A stretch of DNA of 42,977 nucleotides from assembly GCA_018710785.1 (NCBI GenBank), contig DVJD01000016.1, positions 1 through 42,977 of the forward strand, in the 5' to 3' direction. Numbering within the stretch: position 1 is the first letter of the stretch; each line of letters opens with the position of its first letter. This document shows, in pieces, positions 7,484-16,552 of the stretch. Both the position numbers and the translations under genes were made by a program. Under the pieces are notes generated by a model. That model did no database searches, was not told the origin of the DNA, and saw only the letters and a list, made by a program, of their open reading frames with translations. This DNA comes from Candidatus Fimimorpha excrementavium. Lineage in GTDB: Bacteria; Bacillota; Clostridia; Lachnospirales; Lachnospiraceae.

Positions 7484-8929
7484 CTATTCTGCCGCAGCAT
7501 GGGGCAGACTGGCTGCACCTTCTTTTCCCACATACAGCTGCGTTCCGTCGGAATATCCTTCCGGGCATCCTGCCAATTCCTTTATCAGATACTTCCGCAA
7601 TTGGGCAATGCGATTTTCATATTGTTTTTCCCCCATCGCATTGTGCGTCTCATACGGATCCGTATCCAGGCGGAAATACTGCTCTTCCCCAGTCTTTGGA
7701 AACCAGATGTATTTATCTGCCTTTGTCACAATAAATTGGTTGGAATGTTTTTCATAATCCGACAGATGTTCTCCATGGAGATAGTCTCTGTGTGTCCCGC
7801 CCAGCATATCCAAGCCGTCCAGGCCTTCTGCCGGATCATGGGCCAGATGGAGAAGCGTCGGCATAATATCCCTCAGCTCCACGATATCGTCACGCACCTC
7901 TTTCCGCCCGCCGATCAGATGTCTCGGTCCGGACAGAATCATGGGAATCCGCACACTTCCCTGATACGGCACATTTTTCCGGTTCAGACAGTGATCCGAC
8001 AGCATCTCCCCATGATCGGAAGTGAACACAATCACCGTATTATCCATCAGATTCTGGGCTTCCAATGCCTGAAGCAGGCGTCCGATCTGATGATCGATGT
8101 GGGTGATGCAGGCGTAGTAACCAATCTGCTGTTCCCGTATCATATCTGTATCCGACGGGCCGCTGTGGGAATCATAGATATGGCCGTTTTCCTCCAGATA
8201 CTCCCGGTCATCCCAGTCCCCGTAAAAAGGAGGACGCAGCTCTTTCTTTCGGTACATATCAAAATAAATCTGGGGCGCATCATAGGGCGCATGGGGACGC
8301 ACAAAGCTTGTCATCAGGAAGAACGGTTTCCTTCGATCCCTTCTGCGCAGAAAATCAATGCTTTCCGTCACCACCCAATTGGTCGGATGGGACATTTCAT
8401 CATAAATCCACGGCCTTGTCACCCAGCTGTTGCACTGAAGACCCGTATCAATCATATCAGCCCGGATTCCCTTTTCATTTTTCAGCCAGTAATAATAATC
8501 ATCGGCATACTGCTGATTTTCATAAAACGGAATCTCCACATTCTGATAGGCCTGGAGAGTTCCGTCGTGGAGCACCACGTTATGAAATCCCATCAGGCTT
8601 CGAAGGGGATGCACATGCATCTTGCCCACGCACTGGGTATAGTAACCCTGTTTTGCCAGTTCTCCCGGAAGGGTACGCTTGTAATTCCAGTCCACGCCGT
8701 CCTCATATCCCACGCGTCCCGTATGGCGCTGGGAAAGACCGGTAAATAATTCTGCCCTGGCCGGAATGCAGCTTGGGCAGGCCGAATACGCATTGGGATA
8801 ATAAATTCCCCTCTGGACCAGCGTATCCAGATACGGTGTTTTCACATCCGGATGCCCCGCCGCCCCCATGCAGTCACCGCGCATCTCATCGGTCATAATC
8901 AGTACAATATTTAGTTTTTGCTGTTCCAT
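7484..8929 (-). CDS. Sulfatase (formylglycine type)
   Basis: A 481-residue alkaline-phosphatase-superfamily sulfatase that removes sulfate esters, plausibly from host or dietary glycans. The formylglycine motif CxPxR is C54-I-P-A-R58 in ACPSCIPARAELFTGL, and metal-site aspartates are seen in IMTDEMRGD and TSDHGEML. No signal peptide is visible, so it is probably cytoplasmic and needs the anaerobic maturase for activation; no maturase gene is in the window. The start at 8929 follows GGGGAGG. Length and motif order look complete. Confidence 0.92.
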   Translation of the reverse strand: MEQQKLNIVLIMTDEMRGDCMGAAGHPDVKTPYLDTLVQRGIYYPNAYSACPSCIPARAELFTGLSQRHTGRVGYEDGVDWNYKRTLPGELAKQGYYTQCVGKMHVHPLRSLMGFHNVVLHDGTLQAYQNVEIPFYENQQYADDYYYWLKNEKGIRADMIDTGLQCNSWVTRPWIYDEMSHPTNWVVTESIDFLRRRDRRKPFFLMTSFVRPHAPYDAPQIYFDMYRKKELRPPFYGDWDDREYLEENGHIYDSHSGPSDTDMIREQQIGYYACITHIDHQIGRLLQALEAQNLMDNTVIVFTSDHGEMLSDHCLNRKNVPYQGSVRIPMILSGPRHLIGGRKEVRDDIVELRDIMPTLLHLAHDPAEGLDGLDMLGGTHRDYLHGEHLSDYEKHSNQFIVTKADKYIWFPKTGEEQYFRLDTDPYETHNAMGEKQYENRIAQLRKYLIKELAGCPEGYSDGTQLYVGKEGAASLPHAAAE

Positions 8930-8992
8930 TTGATGAAACCTCCCCGATTTTTCTTTTACATCATGATTTCTTGAACCCCATCATGATTCCTT

Positions 8993-9398
8993 TCATTTCC
9001 ACAATTCATCGTAATAATCCAGGGTATAAACGGATTCCCACTTGGTCCCTGTCAGCATATCGCTGAAATTCGCATTGGAAATATCAAAACTGCTGATATC
9101 CAGCTCATTTAATGCGCTGCAGTTTTCAAACATCCTGCTCATATCTGTTACACTTGAGGTATCAAAATTTCACACATCCCCGAAACAGCTGACTGCTGTC
9201 TGCATTGGCCTTCACGCCTCCCTCACCGGCAATGTACAAAACGCAGCCATTTTCTTTTTCTTCTGTCCACGCCATGACACTTCCGTTTTTCACTTCCGAC
9301 ACATCCCAGCTGTCTGTCGGCATCTGCTCTAGCGTATCCAAAAAGGTAACGCTGATGATTTTCTCTCTTGCCAGCGCCGTCCCAAGCATACCAGCCAT
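8993..9398 (-). pseudogene. BspA-type leucine-rich surface protein fragment
   Basis: The sequence reads ISVTFLDTLEQMP...SWDVS, then VLYIAGEGGVKANADSSQLF, then DTSSVTDMSRMFENC and ALNELDISSFDIS. This is the order found in BspA-family (DUF285) repeat proteins of gut Firmicutes. The frame shifts at about 9168, where TTTT replaces an expected TTT, and the frame then runs to a TGA at 8993. The signal peptide, most repeats and any cell-wall anchor are missing. The single-base shift could be a sequencing error, but the truncation could not. Confidence 0.65.
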
Positions 9399-9588
9399 AG
9401 CCAGATTCCCCGTTTCCCCCTCCTCCTAAATGGAACAGGATTCCCATGCGCCGCACTCTATCTACTTTTCATTATAACATTTTTCCAAATTTTTTCTACT
9501 GTTTTCCATTGGATTCACACAATAAACACAGGAGTATATCAATTATGAGCCGAATAAACTTCTTCACAAATCATTCACATTTTTTCTC

Positions 9589-9594
9589 TATAAT
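9589..9594 (+). promoter_or_regulatory. Candidate -10 box of the Asp-box protein operon
   Basis: TATAAT lies 39 bases before the start codon at 9634 in an A/T-rich tract. A TTCACA at 9563-9568 is 20 bases upstream, a longer spacer than ideal. Confidence 0.35.
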
Positions 9595-9633
9595 TTTTTT
9601 ATCATTTTGATATCCAATGGGAGGAATCCATCC

Positions 9634-10875
9634 ATGAAACGTTTTCTATTCGGCGCGGCCGGCCTGCTCATCGCCATTTTCCTTTTTGCCAAATCGGAAG
9701 AGCTGATTTTTTCCCGGTATGAACCGCCTGCGATCGTCGGCTACAGCGTCGACTCAAACGATCTGACTAAAGCCAGCCGGACCTGGTTTTCCTATTATAC
9801 AGAGGCTCTGAAAGGGGTGACCGTCCCCTATGATTACCGCATCCAGGATGCCCGGCTGGACAGCGTAGAGACACTGGAAGACGGATACATCCAGCTGAAC
9901 TATACGGTTTATCCTGCCAGCCGCAATGAAACGATCATACAAAATCTGGAACTGATCAGCACCGGACAGCGCTATGCCTTCCAGAGGCAGGCGGTTCTCC
10001 GATGGGAGTCCGACGGGGACCAAATGGTGATCCGGGAATGCCTGCGTCCCGTCCAATACCAGATTCAGTCGCCGGAATTTAAAGAGGAGCAAACTGCGCC
10101 GCAGACCCAGCATTATGCCATGTCCGACGAACCCATGACGTATTACATTTCCGGCGAAACCCTGTATGTCACCTATGACGCAGGCGCTTCCTTTGCGGAA
10201 GTACCCGACGGATACGAAACGGTCTGCCGGGACGCCAACGGACGCTATCAGGAGCTGCTTTCCAGAAACAGCTATGTCATTACCGAGACGTTTACCGGTT
10301 TTCTGTCCTACTCCGGCGATGGCGTTTCTCTCCTTTACAGCATCGATGCGGGGAATACCTGGCAGGAATCGCCCATCTCTCCTTCCGGTTTTAAGGCCAA
10401 CAGCTTTCTTTCCCAAACCGACAGCGGATATTATGCGACCTTTGCCGTGGACCGCTCCCTGGGCCATGACTATTATGCCACCTATTATTCCTCCGACTGC
10501 CGCACCTGGACCCAGCTGTCCCTGCCGGATACCATAACCTCCGGCCTGTCCGCTTCCTTCTGGGCAGAAAACGGATTCGGCTATTATGCCGACGGCTCTG
10601 ACGGCTATTATCTCACCAAGGACGGCGGAACGTCCTTCCAGCGGATGGAATATCCCCAGGATGCCGACGTGACAAAAACATTGGGTTATAATCCGTTTGA
10701 TACCCCGGAAGAATGGTATCAGGAGGACGGCATTTTGTATATGGTCGTCGGCCAGGGCGATGACGGAGATTATACGCGGGACGGCAGGCAGATCAAAGCC
10801 CTGTATGAATCGTTGGACGGAGAGGCCTTTACCTTTGTAAGAGAGATGGAAGATACGGCAGAACTGGCCGGTTAG
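9634..10875 (+). CDS. Exported or anchored protein with Asp-box (BNR) repeats
   Basis: About 413 residues. It begins with MKRFLFGAAGLLIAIFLFA, an uncleaved anchor or signal peptide, so the rest is extracytoplasmic. Repeats of the Asp-box type (SxDxGxTW) are visible: YVTYDAGASF, YSIDAGNTW, YLTKDGGTSF and a degenerate LYESLDGEAF. These mark the beta-propeller fold of sialidases and related sensors, but catalytic sialidase arginines could not be assigned, so enzymatic function is not claimed. The ATG at 9634 is chosen over 9607 because GGGAGGA precedes it. A small membrane protein gene follows 15 bases later. Confidence 0.75.
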   Translation: MKRFLFGAAGLLIAIFLFAKSEELIFSRYEPPAIVGYSVDSNDLTKASRTWFSYYTEALKGVTVPYDYRIQDARLDSVETLEDGYIQLNYTVYPASRNETIIQNLELISTGQRYAFQRQAVLRWESDGDQMVIRECLRPVQYQIQSPEFKEEQTAPQTQHYAMSDEPMTYYISGETLYVTYDAGASFAEVPDGYETVCRDANGRYQELLSRNSYVITETFTGFLSYSGDGVSLLYSIDAGNTWQESPISPSGFKANSFLSQTDSGYYATFAVDRSLGHDYYATYYSSDCRTWTQLSLPDTITSGLSASFWAENGFGYYADGSDGYYLTKDGGTSFQRMEYPQDADVTKTLGYNPFDTPEEWYQEDGILYMVVGQGDDGDYTRDGRQIKALYESLDGEAFTFVREMEDTAELAG

Positions 10876-10890
10876 GAGGCGCGCGCAACT

Positions 10891-11310
10891 ATGAAAAAAA
10901 CGTTTTGGCTGATACTCAGCACCCTTTCTGCTCTGAGTGCAGGATATTTTTTATATGACGGACAGGATCTCTTATTTACCTACCATGACAGGCGACAGGG
11001 AGTTTTGCTTCTCGCCGCAGGATGTCTCATCGTCCTGTTTTATGCCTACTGCATCTGTCACGCGTTTCCCGGAAGACGGGCATCCGAACGGCTGTCTGTT
11101 CCTCCCAGCGCCCTTTCCACTGTCCTGTGCGGTGTTTTTCCCGGATTTGCCGCCGCGGGTTTCGCCGTCTGGTACCACCGGTATGAAGCGTTATGGTACA
11201 TCGCGGCTTCCGCCGGCGCAGCTTTTCTTCTGACTGCGTTTCTGTTCTTCGTACTGCGGCTGCTGTATCAAAGGCATCGTTTCGCGAAAGAGAATCCGCC
11301 ATCTTCCTAA
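10891..11310 (+). CDS. Small four-helix membrane protein
   Basis: 139 residues with hydrophobic segments at about 5-22, 35-55, 75-95 and 100-125, and a basic C-terminal tail. No family is recognised. It starts after GGAGGCGC, 15 bases from the Asp-box protein, with which it forms a two-gene operon ending at the terminator at 11322-11387. A role as membrane partner of that protein is inference from context only. Confidence 0.7.
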   Translation: MKKTFWLILSTLSALSAGYFLYDGQDLLFTYHDRRQGVLLLAAGCLIVLFYAYCICHAFPGRRASERLSVPPSALSTVLCGVFPGFAAAGFAVWYHRYEALWYIAASAGAAFLLTAFLFFVLRLLYQRHRFAKENPPSS

Positions 11311-11321
11311 AATAAAGCAAG

Positions 11322-11387
11322 AAAAAAAACTGGATTGCTTCCCATCTTATCATTGCCGAAAAAGGCATGGGAACAGTCCAGTTTTTT
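11322..11387. terminator. Bidirectional rho-independent terminator
   Basis: CTGGA/TCCAG and TTCCCAT/ATGGGAA pair into a long stem, with an A-run on the left and TTTTTT on the right. It therefore serves the plus-strand pair and also the minus-strand remnants beyond it. Confidence 0.75.
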
Positions 11388-11404
11388 GTCCGAAGAACAG
11401 TGGG

Positions 11405-12178
11405 CTAAATTTCTTCCGTGAATTCCGGCAGATCTTCTCCGCGGACATAATTGCTCAGAGGCAGCGGCGGTTTTTCCATATCATCGCCTATGTAAAAGCC
11501 CGTATGCGGCGGAGAATTGTATGCCGTATTCTGAAAGGCTACCGAAAGTCTGTACACATGGTCATGCATCAGCGTATAGAACTTATGCTCTGTGAGACAG
11601 GTTGACGTATAGATTCTAAGTTCTGTACTGCTGTCATTGGTATATAGGAGTTCCTCTCTCCAGTCGCCTAAAATATCCGCCAGCAGGCAGGGAGTCCCCT
11701 TGGTACCGGGTATTGCTGTTGCCCCGTCAGGTTCAAAAATCGTTTTTAACTCGTTTTTCTGCCAATCCCATTTCAATATCTTCGGCCTGCCGTTCTGCCA
11801 GATATCTTTGTCCGGATTATAATCAAGAAGCTCCCGAAGGAGATCTCCGTCCCACCACATAATCTCCGTCCGTGTCCCCCACACCAAGATTGTGATTCCC
11901 CTGTGCTGTATACTCTATGTTTTGGTTTTTGTCCGCGCGGAATACCCATTTCTGCTTCAATTTTTATCTACAAGATCATAGGCGGCCAGTACGGTCGGAC
12001 ATCCGTGGTCATAGTATCCGCGGCACATAACCGCACTTGGATTGACGCCGTCAAGATAGGCTACGCATGCAAGAAATCTGTCTACCCTGTTTCCCCAGGA
12101 ATCGCCCCAGTCACGCACATTTCCGCGGGGCGGTTCATACGGTACCGTATCGAGCAGCACGCCGGTCTCTCCGTCAAA
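11405..12178 (-). pseudogene. Rhamnogalacturonan endolyase (PL11) remnant
   Basis: Three pieces of a PL11 lyase are recognisable. FDGETGVLLDTVPY through FLACVAYLDGVNPSAVMCRGYY and TVLAAYDLVDKN is the first. KQKWVFRADKNQNIEYTAQGNHNLGVGDTDGD is a second in a shifted frame (A-run at about 11964). WWDGDLLRELLD through ILGDWREELLY and FYTLMHDHVYRLSVAFQNTAYN to the end is the third. The N-terminal part is missing, and between GDTDGD and WWDGDL some hundreds of residues are gone, with GGAGAT shared at the junction (11862-11867). The intact enzyme would cleave rhamnogalacturonan I; this copy cannot work. Confidence 0.75.
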
Positions 12179-14269
12179 CGCGGATAATTAAAGTACATAC
12201 CAAAATGGCCCCTTTTCCGATCTTAATCTCAAACAAGGCTGCCTGTTTCCGTATGAATTTGTATGTACTGACTATCTCTACAATAGGCCTGAATGCAAGC
12301 TCCAGATCATTGAACTGCACAGCCCCTCCGTCATGAAACATTTCGGCAAACTGCCAGTCGCAAAAACCGTCCTGCGGAAAATCTCTCATAATCGGATGAT
12401 CGTAAATCACAGTGGCATTGTTTCCTCCCGTTCTTCCCCCGGGGGTGATCTGAAAACTGATCGGAACTCCCGGAAACGGACCTGCTCCCATCAGTATCAT
12501 CCGGCCGCCATTTTTCATATACGACACATCCTCCTCCGTCAGCCGATCCGCAATCCTGACTGCATTCGTCCTGGGAGTTTCACATCTATGAAACACCCAA
12601 TAATCCCATTCGTTGGAAATATGATAGATACCGCCTGTAAGCGTCACCACAAGCCGCACATGTTCTCCGTACCCGCTCACCGTATCCAGCCCAACGTCCG
12701 CCTCGGCAAGCTCACAAAGGTTTCCGTTCTTTACATCAGATACCTCTGCGCTTCCGCTGCCCCGGACGGTGTTATTATCATCCATCAAGAGCCATGTTAA
12801 TCTTTTTTCATACCTTTTTTCCAGATCCAGATTCAGATACGTGTCAAAGATTCCTGCCTCATGGATCAGACACGGACGCTGGTACATGGATAATCGATTA
12901 TTGATAGCATTCACATCCGGATAAAGAGAATGATAGCTGAATACCCACACTCCGGCCGCGAATACATCGCTGTACGTTCTCATGCGCGCAAGCTTTCTTT
13001 CATTGTGTTCATAGGGTTCCTTGGTATACCCGGGATCCGTTTCATCCAGCCTGCATTCCACATGAAGCAATGCCTCCATGGGATCATACAGGCAGTCCGG
13101 TGCAAGCGTATGGCATGCCTCTCCCATCCGTTCCAGCTGATCCTCCATTTGATCGTCAATGGGGACTTCATTGCCGCAGCAATAAAGGATCACGGAAGGA
13201 TGTCTGCGGCAGAGTTTTATCATATTGATAAAATCCCCATCCTCAAATCCATTCTGTGTTTCCGCCTGAATGTACATCCCCAATCTGTCTGCAGCCTCCA
13301 TACATTCTTCCGGAGGTATCGCTGTATGAAACCGCATCCAGTTAAAGCCTGCCCGTTTTATCTCCTTAAGCGTCCGCATATAATAGGAGAAATCATTGGG
13401 CACCGTACAGCTTTCAGGGAAATACGCGTGTTCTGTCGTCCCCCTCAGGAATACAGGCTTATTGTTTATCATAATCTGCGTCCCTTCCCGTCTCGCATAC
13501 CTCATACCAAACATTTGATTCACACGGTCCAGTTCCTGCTCCCCACAAACCAAACGCAATCGGATTTCGTATAAATTGGGCGTTTTCTCAGACCATGGCT
13601 CGATACCAAAGGTTTCTGTCTCAAAGCATAAATGGTCCTGGTCTGCTGCCAAACTGCCGGAGGCGATCTGCATGTGCTCCGACTGAACCAGGCTCCAATG
13701 AAGAATTAATTTCTTATTTAATTTTTTATGCAAAGAGATATTCCAGATCAGCCTGCCAAGCGATTCATCCGGTCTCACGTAACATTCGTCTATCCTTGCG
13801 CCGTCAGAAACCACCAGGGACACCGAACGGTTGATGCCCGCGCTTTTTCCTTTCTGCCGCAGCTGTAATAGGTTCCGGCATACTGCCCATTTATCCAGAT
13901 CCATACATCAAGCATTGCGCCGCCGATATGCAACGTGACGCACTTCTCATTCCAATCGGAATCTGCTTTGAAACGTTTCTTATACCATCCTGTCCCCAGC
14001 ATATACGGCAGAGAGGCATCCGGCGGTTTTAATCCGCCCAGAGGAAACTCTTCTATCCTGCGCGCTCCAGGATAAAACCTGACATCCCGCGACCAGAATT
14101 TGGCAAATTTAAGCCTGTCTTTACAATCGTCCCAGTATGCGGGGACCGGCAGCTGTACTTCATACCTGTCTTCATCCGGAAAGCTGACCTGCTGCGGATC
14201 AGGCAGTTCCATGGTATACGCAAAACTCCAATCCCCGTCAAGCGATATGATTTTTTTTGACTTGTCCAT
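12174..14269 (-). pseudogene. Glycoside hydrolase family 2-type gene, disrupted
   Basis: The 5' piece (ATG 14269) encodes the sugar-binding domain start ISLDGDWSFAY up to GGAMLDVWIWINGQYAGTY. The frame then breaks at about 13850, where roughly 40-50 expected residues are lost, and resumes with KSAGINRSVSLVV. The TIM barrel follows, with the acid/base region YCCGNEVP and the probable nucleophile region CLIHEAGIF. At the 3' end the sequence passes without a gap into the PL11 remnant at about 12178, so a second deletion removed the GH2 terminus and the PL11 start. The family is clear; the substrate is probably a pectic galactoside, by context. Confidence 0.75.
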
Positions 14270-14416
14270 GATCTCACTCCAATGGTTTTCTATTTTTGCA
14301 TTATATATATCAGATTCCGCAATATAACGTCAATAAATGCCCACTCTCTTCATACTGACGTACCTGTTAATCAGAATACTGTTCCAACTCTGCTGCAAAA
14401 ATAGTCCGATTCCAAA

Positions 14417-15259
14417 TTAATCGTCCCGCTGAGGCTTTGACTCATATCGTTTTATTTTTTGTCGGATTCTGTACTCATTTGGACTCATCCCCATTTCTTT
14501 TTTAAACACTCGCGTAAAATGAGACAGATCGGAAAAACCCATTTTCTGTGCTATCAGGCTAAGGGGTTTGTCCGAGGTCGCAAGGAACTCACAGGCATGC
14601 CGTATGCGCAATTTTCTCAAATATTCCATCACCGTCATCTCATAATGCTCTTTGAATGCACTGCACAGATAGCTTTTGCTGATAAAACAAGCGGACACAA
14701 TTTCCTCCATGGAACGGATTTCTCTATAATGCGCATTCATATATGCAATGACATCTTCAAGGGCCGTGATTTCTTTTTTATCATCTTTTTGCTTCACGGG
14801 GATTCCTCCCGCTGTTATGGAACTCTCATTCAGCATATCCAATAAAAGAGCCAGCTGAACCGGATAATCTCCTCCGCATTTCTTTTGTGCCAGCATTTTA
14901 TCATATATGGCCGCAAAGAGTTTCACCTCATCCTTTGAGAGGCACAGCACCTCCGCAGCAAAACACCTCGTTAACCGCTTTATCATGTCTTTTGTAAAAA
15001 AGAGTTCCAGAAACTTTCTTGAAAACGAAATTTCATATCCCGCACAAATTTGTTCGCTTACATACTTATGTTCAATATTAGGCGGCATTAAAAAAAGATA
15101 CCCCGGGTTCAATGGATACCGCCGCCTGCCCACACATACATCTGCCTCCCCTTCTGTCAAAAGAAACAACTCATATGTATTATGTTTATGATTTAACAGC
15201 AATCCGTCCATCCGCTTAAAATTTGCCTGAAAATCTTTAAATACAAGTTGAGAATACAT
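14417..15259 (-). CDS. AraC family transcriptional regulator
   Basis: 280 residues. An N-terminal cupin-like sensing domain (NHKHNTYELFLLTEGEADVCV, PGYLFLMPPNIEHKY) is followed by two C-terminal helix-turn-helix units (about 175-275; FISKSYLCSAFKEHYEMTVMEYLRKLRI and KMGFSDLSHFTRVFKKEMGMSPNEYR). It is intact and probably activated the adjacent GH2/PL11 genes in response to a pectic sugar. Those targets are now broken, so it may be an orphan or act elsewhere. A good promoter lies just upstream at 15292-15321. Confidence 0.9.
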   Translation of the reverse strand: MYSQLVFKDFQANFKRMDGLLLNHKHNTYELFLLTEGEADVCVGRRRYPLNPGYLFLMPPNIEHKYVSEQICAGYEISFSRKFLELFFTKDMIKRLTRCFAAEVLCLSKDEVKLFAAIYDKMLAQKKCGGDYPVQLALLLDMLNESSITAGGIPVKQKDDKKEITALEDVIAYMNAHYREIRSMEEIVSACFISKSYLCSAFKEHYEMTVMEYLRKLRIRHACEFLATSDKPLSLIAQKMGFSDLSHFTRVFKKEMGMSPNEYRIRQKIKRYESKPQRDD

Positions 15260-15291
15260 CTTCCTATCACCCCGGCTGTGTTTTCTTTTTT

Positions 15292-15321
15292 ATTATAGCA
15301 AAAACGGCGGCTTATTCACAA
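15292..15321 (-). promoter_or_regulatory. Promoter of the AraC gene
   Basis: On the minus strand TTGTGA, an 18-base spacer and TATAAT precede the start at 15259; the -10 is preceded by TGC. Confidence 0.6.
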
Positions 15322-15371
15322 TTGATTCTTTCATGGCCCCACTGCAAACATATGGTTTGGGACAATTCTCC

Positions 15372-15400
15372 TTTATTTTTTACGAAACCACTGCTATTAT
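15372..15400 (+). promoter_or_regulatory. Promoter of the 15.5-kb membrane protein gene
   Basis: TTTATT, 17 bases, TATTAT with an upstream TGC (extended -10). The sequence from TTTATTTTTT to TATTATAAAAGAAGT is nearly repeated at 20861-20897 ahead of the M42 gene. Confidence 0.5.
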
Positions 15401-15477
15401 AAAAGAAGTCCAAGGTCGCTCCATCCGCACAAACGGAGCTGCACCGAAACGAATGATGATCTCAGGAGGATGTGTCC

Positions 15478-16107
15478 ATGAAAATCTGGTTTCCGCCGCA
15501 GACAGATCAAAAAAGCCGCTATGCGTTTCACGCATTGGCCGGTATCGCCATGATCCTGCTGCTGGCGCTTTTCTTGATTCTTTTGACTGCTTATATGACT
15601 CTTTTCAGTGAAGCGTATCAAGCGGCCGTTTCCCTTATTTTCTGCATGTTATCCGTTTTTCTTATCCTATTTTTTTCCCTGAAACTGGGACAGCGGCTGG
15701 AGCGAAGCCACAGAGTGCCTGACACAGCGACAGAAATCGTAACGATAGATGCATTAAAAGAATACAGGGATTACTATTCCCTGGTCTGTCAGACACGGAT
15801 CCAAGGCAGACAGCCCGAAACGCATACCTATCTGCTTATGAAGGGCTATGAAGATGAATCGTCTCTTTTCCTTTTGCTGGAACGAAAACGGGTATGGGAA
15901 CATACAGCCAGGCTGAAAAAGAACCGAAATCCGTTTGGTATTCTGATCAGTCTGCTGGTTTTGATCGCTTTCGCTCTGCTGTGTCTGGGAAGTCATCCGT
16001 ATTTTGGAACGCTTCCCCGGGAAATTTATTTTCCCAGTCTGTTTTTCGCCATGATTTCTTTATCCGTCATGGTCTATTTCATCATTCGCCAGCGCAGGGG
16101 AGAATAA
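15478..16107 (+). CDS. Four-helix membrane protein of unknown function
   Basis: 209 residues with membrane segments at about 18-42, 46-68, 146-166 and 178-200. A cytoplasmic-looking middle (about 70-140, with LKEYRDYYSLVCQTR and SSLFLLLERKRVWEH) recalls proteins with YcxB-like C-terminal domains, but the match is too weak to name. The ATG at 15478 follows AGGAGGA at 8-base spacing; a GTG at 15472 is an alternative. It is monocistronic, followed by a hairpin at its stop codon and then by the riboswitch promoter. Confidence 0.75.
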   Translation: MKIWFPPQTDQKSRYAFHALAGIAMILLLALFLILLTAYMTLFSEAYQAAVSLIFCMLSVFLILFFSLKLGQRLERSHRVPDTATEIVTIDALKEYRDYYSLVCQTRIQGRQPETHTYLLMKGYEDESSLFLLLERKRVWEHTARLKKNRNPFGILISLLVLIAFALLCLGSHPYFGTLPREIYFPSLFFAMISLSVMVYFIIRQRRGE

Positions 16108-16123
16108 CTGCAGTTTCTCCCCT
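16096..16123 (+). terminator. Hairpin at the end of the membrane protein gene
   Basis: AGGGGAGAA and TTCTCCCCT form a perfect 9-bp stem enclosing the stop codon. The following sequence is only moderately T-rich, so termination efficiency is uncertain. Confidence 0.4.
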
Positions 16124-16137
16124 CATTTCATTTGATC

Positions 16138-16166
16138 TTGTTTTTTCTATTCTTTCCTGATATAAT
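16138..16166 (+). promoter_or_regulatory. Promoter of the cobalamin-controlled operon
   Basis: TTGTTT, 17 bases, TATAAT with TGA just before it; about 30 bases upstream of the riboswitch. Confidence 0.55.
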
Positions 16167-16189
16167 AAAATTTGGGAAATATCCCATCG

Positions 16190-16385
16190 AAGTCAATAAG
16201 GAATCAGCAAGTGAACAGGAATCCATTGATATGCATTCCTGTGAGAGGGAATCAGGTGAAAATCCTGAGCGGTCCGGCCACTGTAAGCAGAAAGCAGCCT
16301 TTCATATCCATTGCAGCCCTATGTGTGAGAAGGGAAAGGAAGCGTTTGATCTGTGAGTCAGGAAACCTGCTTGTTTGATAAGATG
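16190..16385 (+). promoter_or_regulatory. Cobalamin riboswitch
   Basis: The conserved B12-box core is clear. AGGGAATCAGGTGAAAATCC at 16246-16265 is followed by GAGCGGTCCGGCCACTGTAA, and GAGTCAGGAAACCTGC closes the aptamer at 16355-16370. These are the GGTGAAAxTCC, GCGGxCCxGCCACTGT and GAGTCAGGAxACCTGC signatures of the class. It binds adenosyl- or methylcobalamin and represses the downstream importer when B12 is plentiful. The terminator hairpin at 16418 suggests control by transcription termination. Confidence 0.93.
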
Positions 16386-16417
16386 TGCTTCCGTGTAAAG
16401 CATATGCATCTACTGTC

Positions 16418-16447
16418 AATATCGGTTTTGGGCAGCCGGTATTTTTT
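16418..16447 (+). terminator. Riboswitch expression-platform terminator
   Basis: AATATCGG and CCGGTATT pair into an 8-bp stem, followed by a run of six to seven T. It lies about 35 bases after the aptamer and about 100 bases before the importer start, as expected for B12-dependent attenuation. Confidence 0.8.
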
Positions 16448-16552
16448 CTGTGCAGAAAAATCCTGAGGATTCCTTTTTTCGTACTTCAAAAATACCATGG
16501 ATGATTTCAGAATGCGTGAAACATCTGAAAAAACGAAAAAGGAGAAAAAGAC

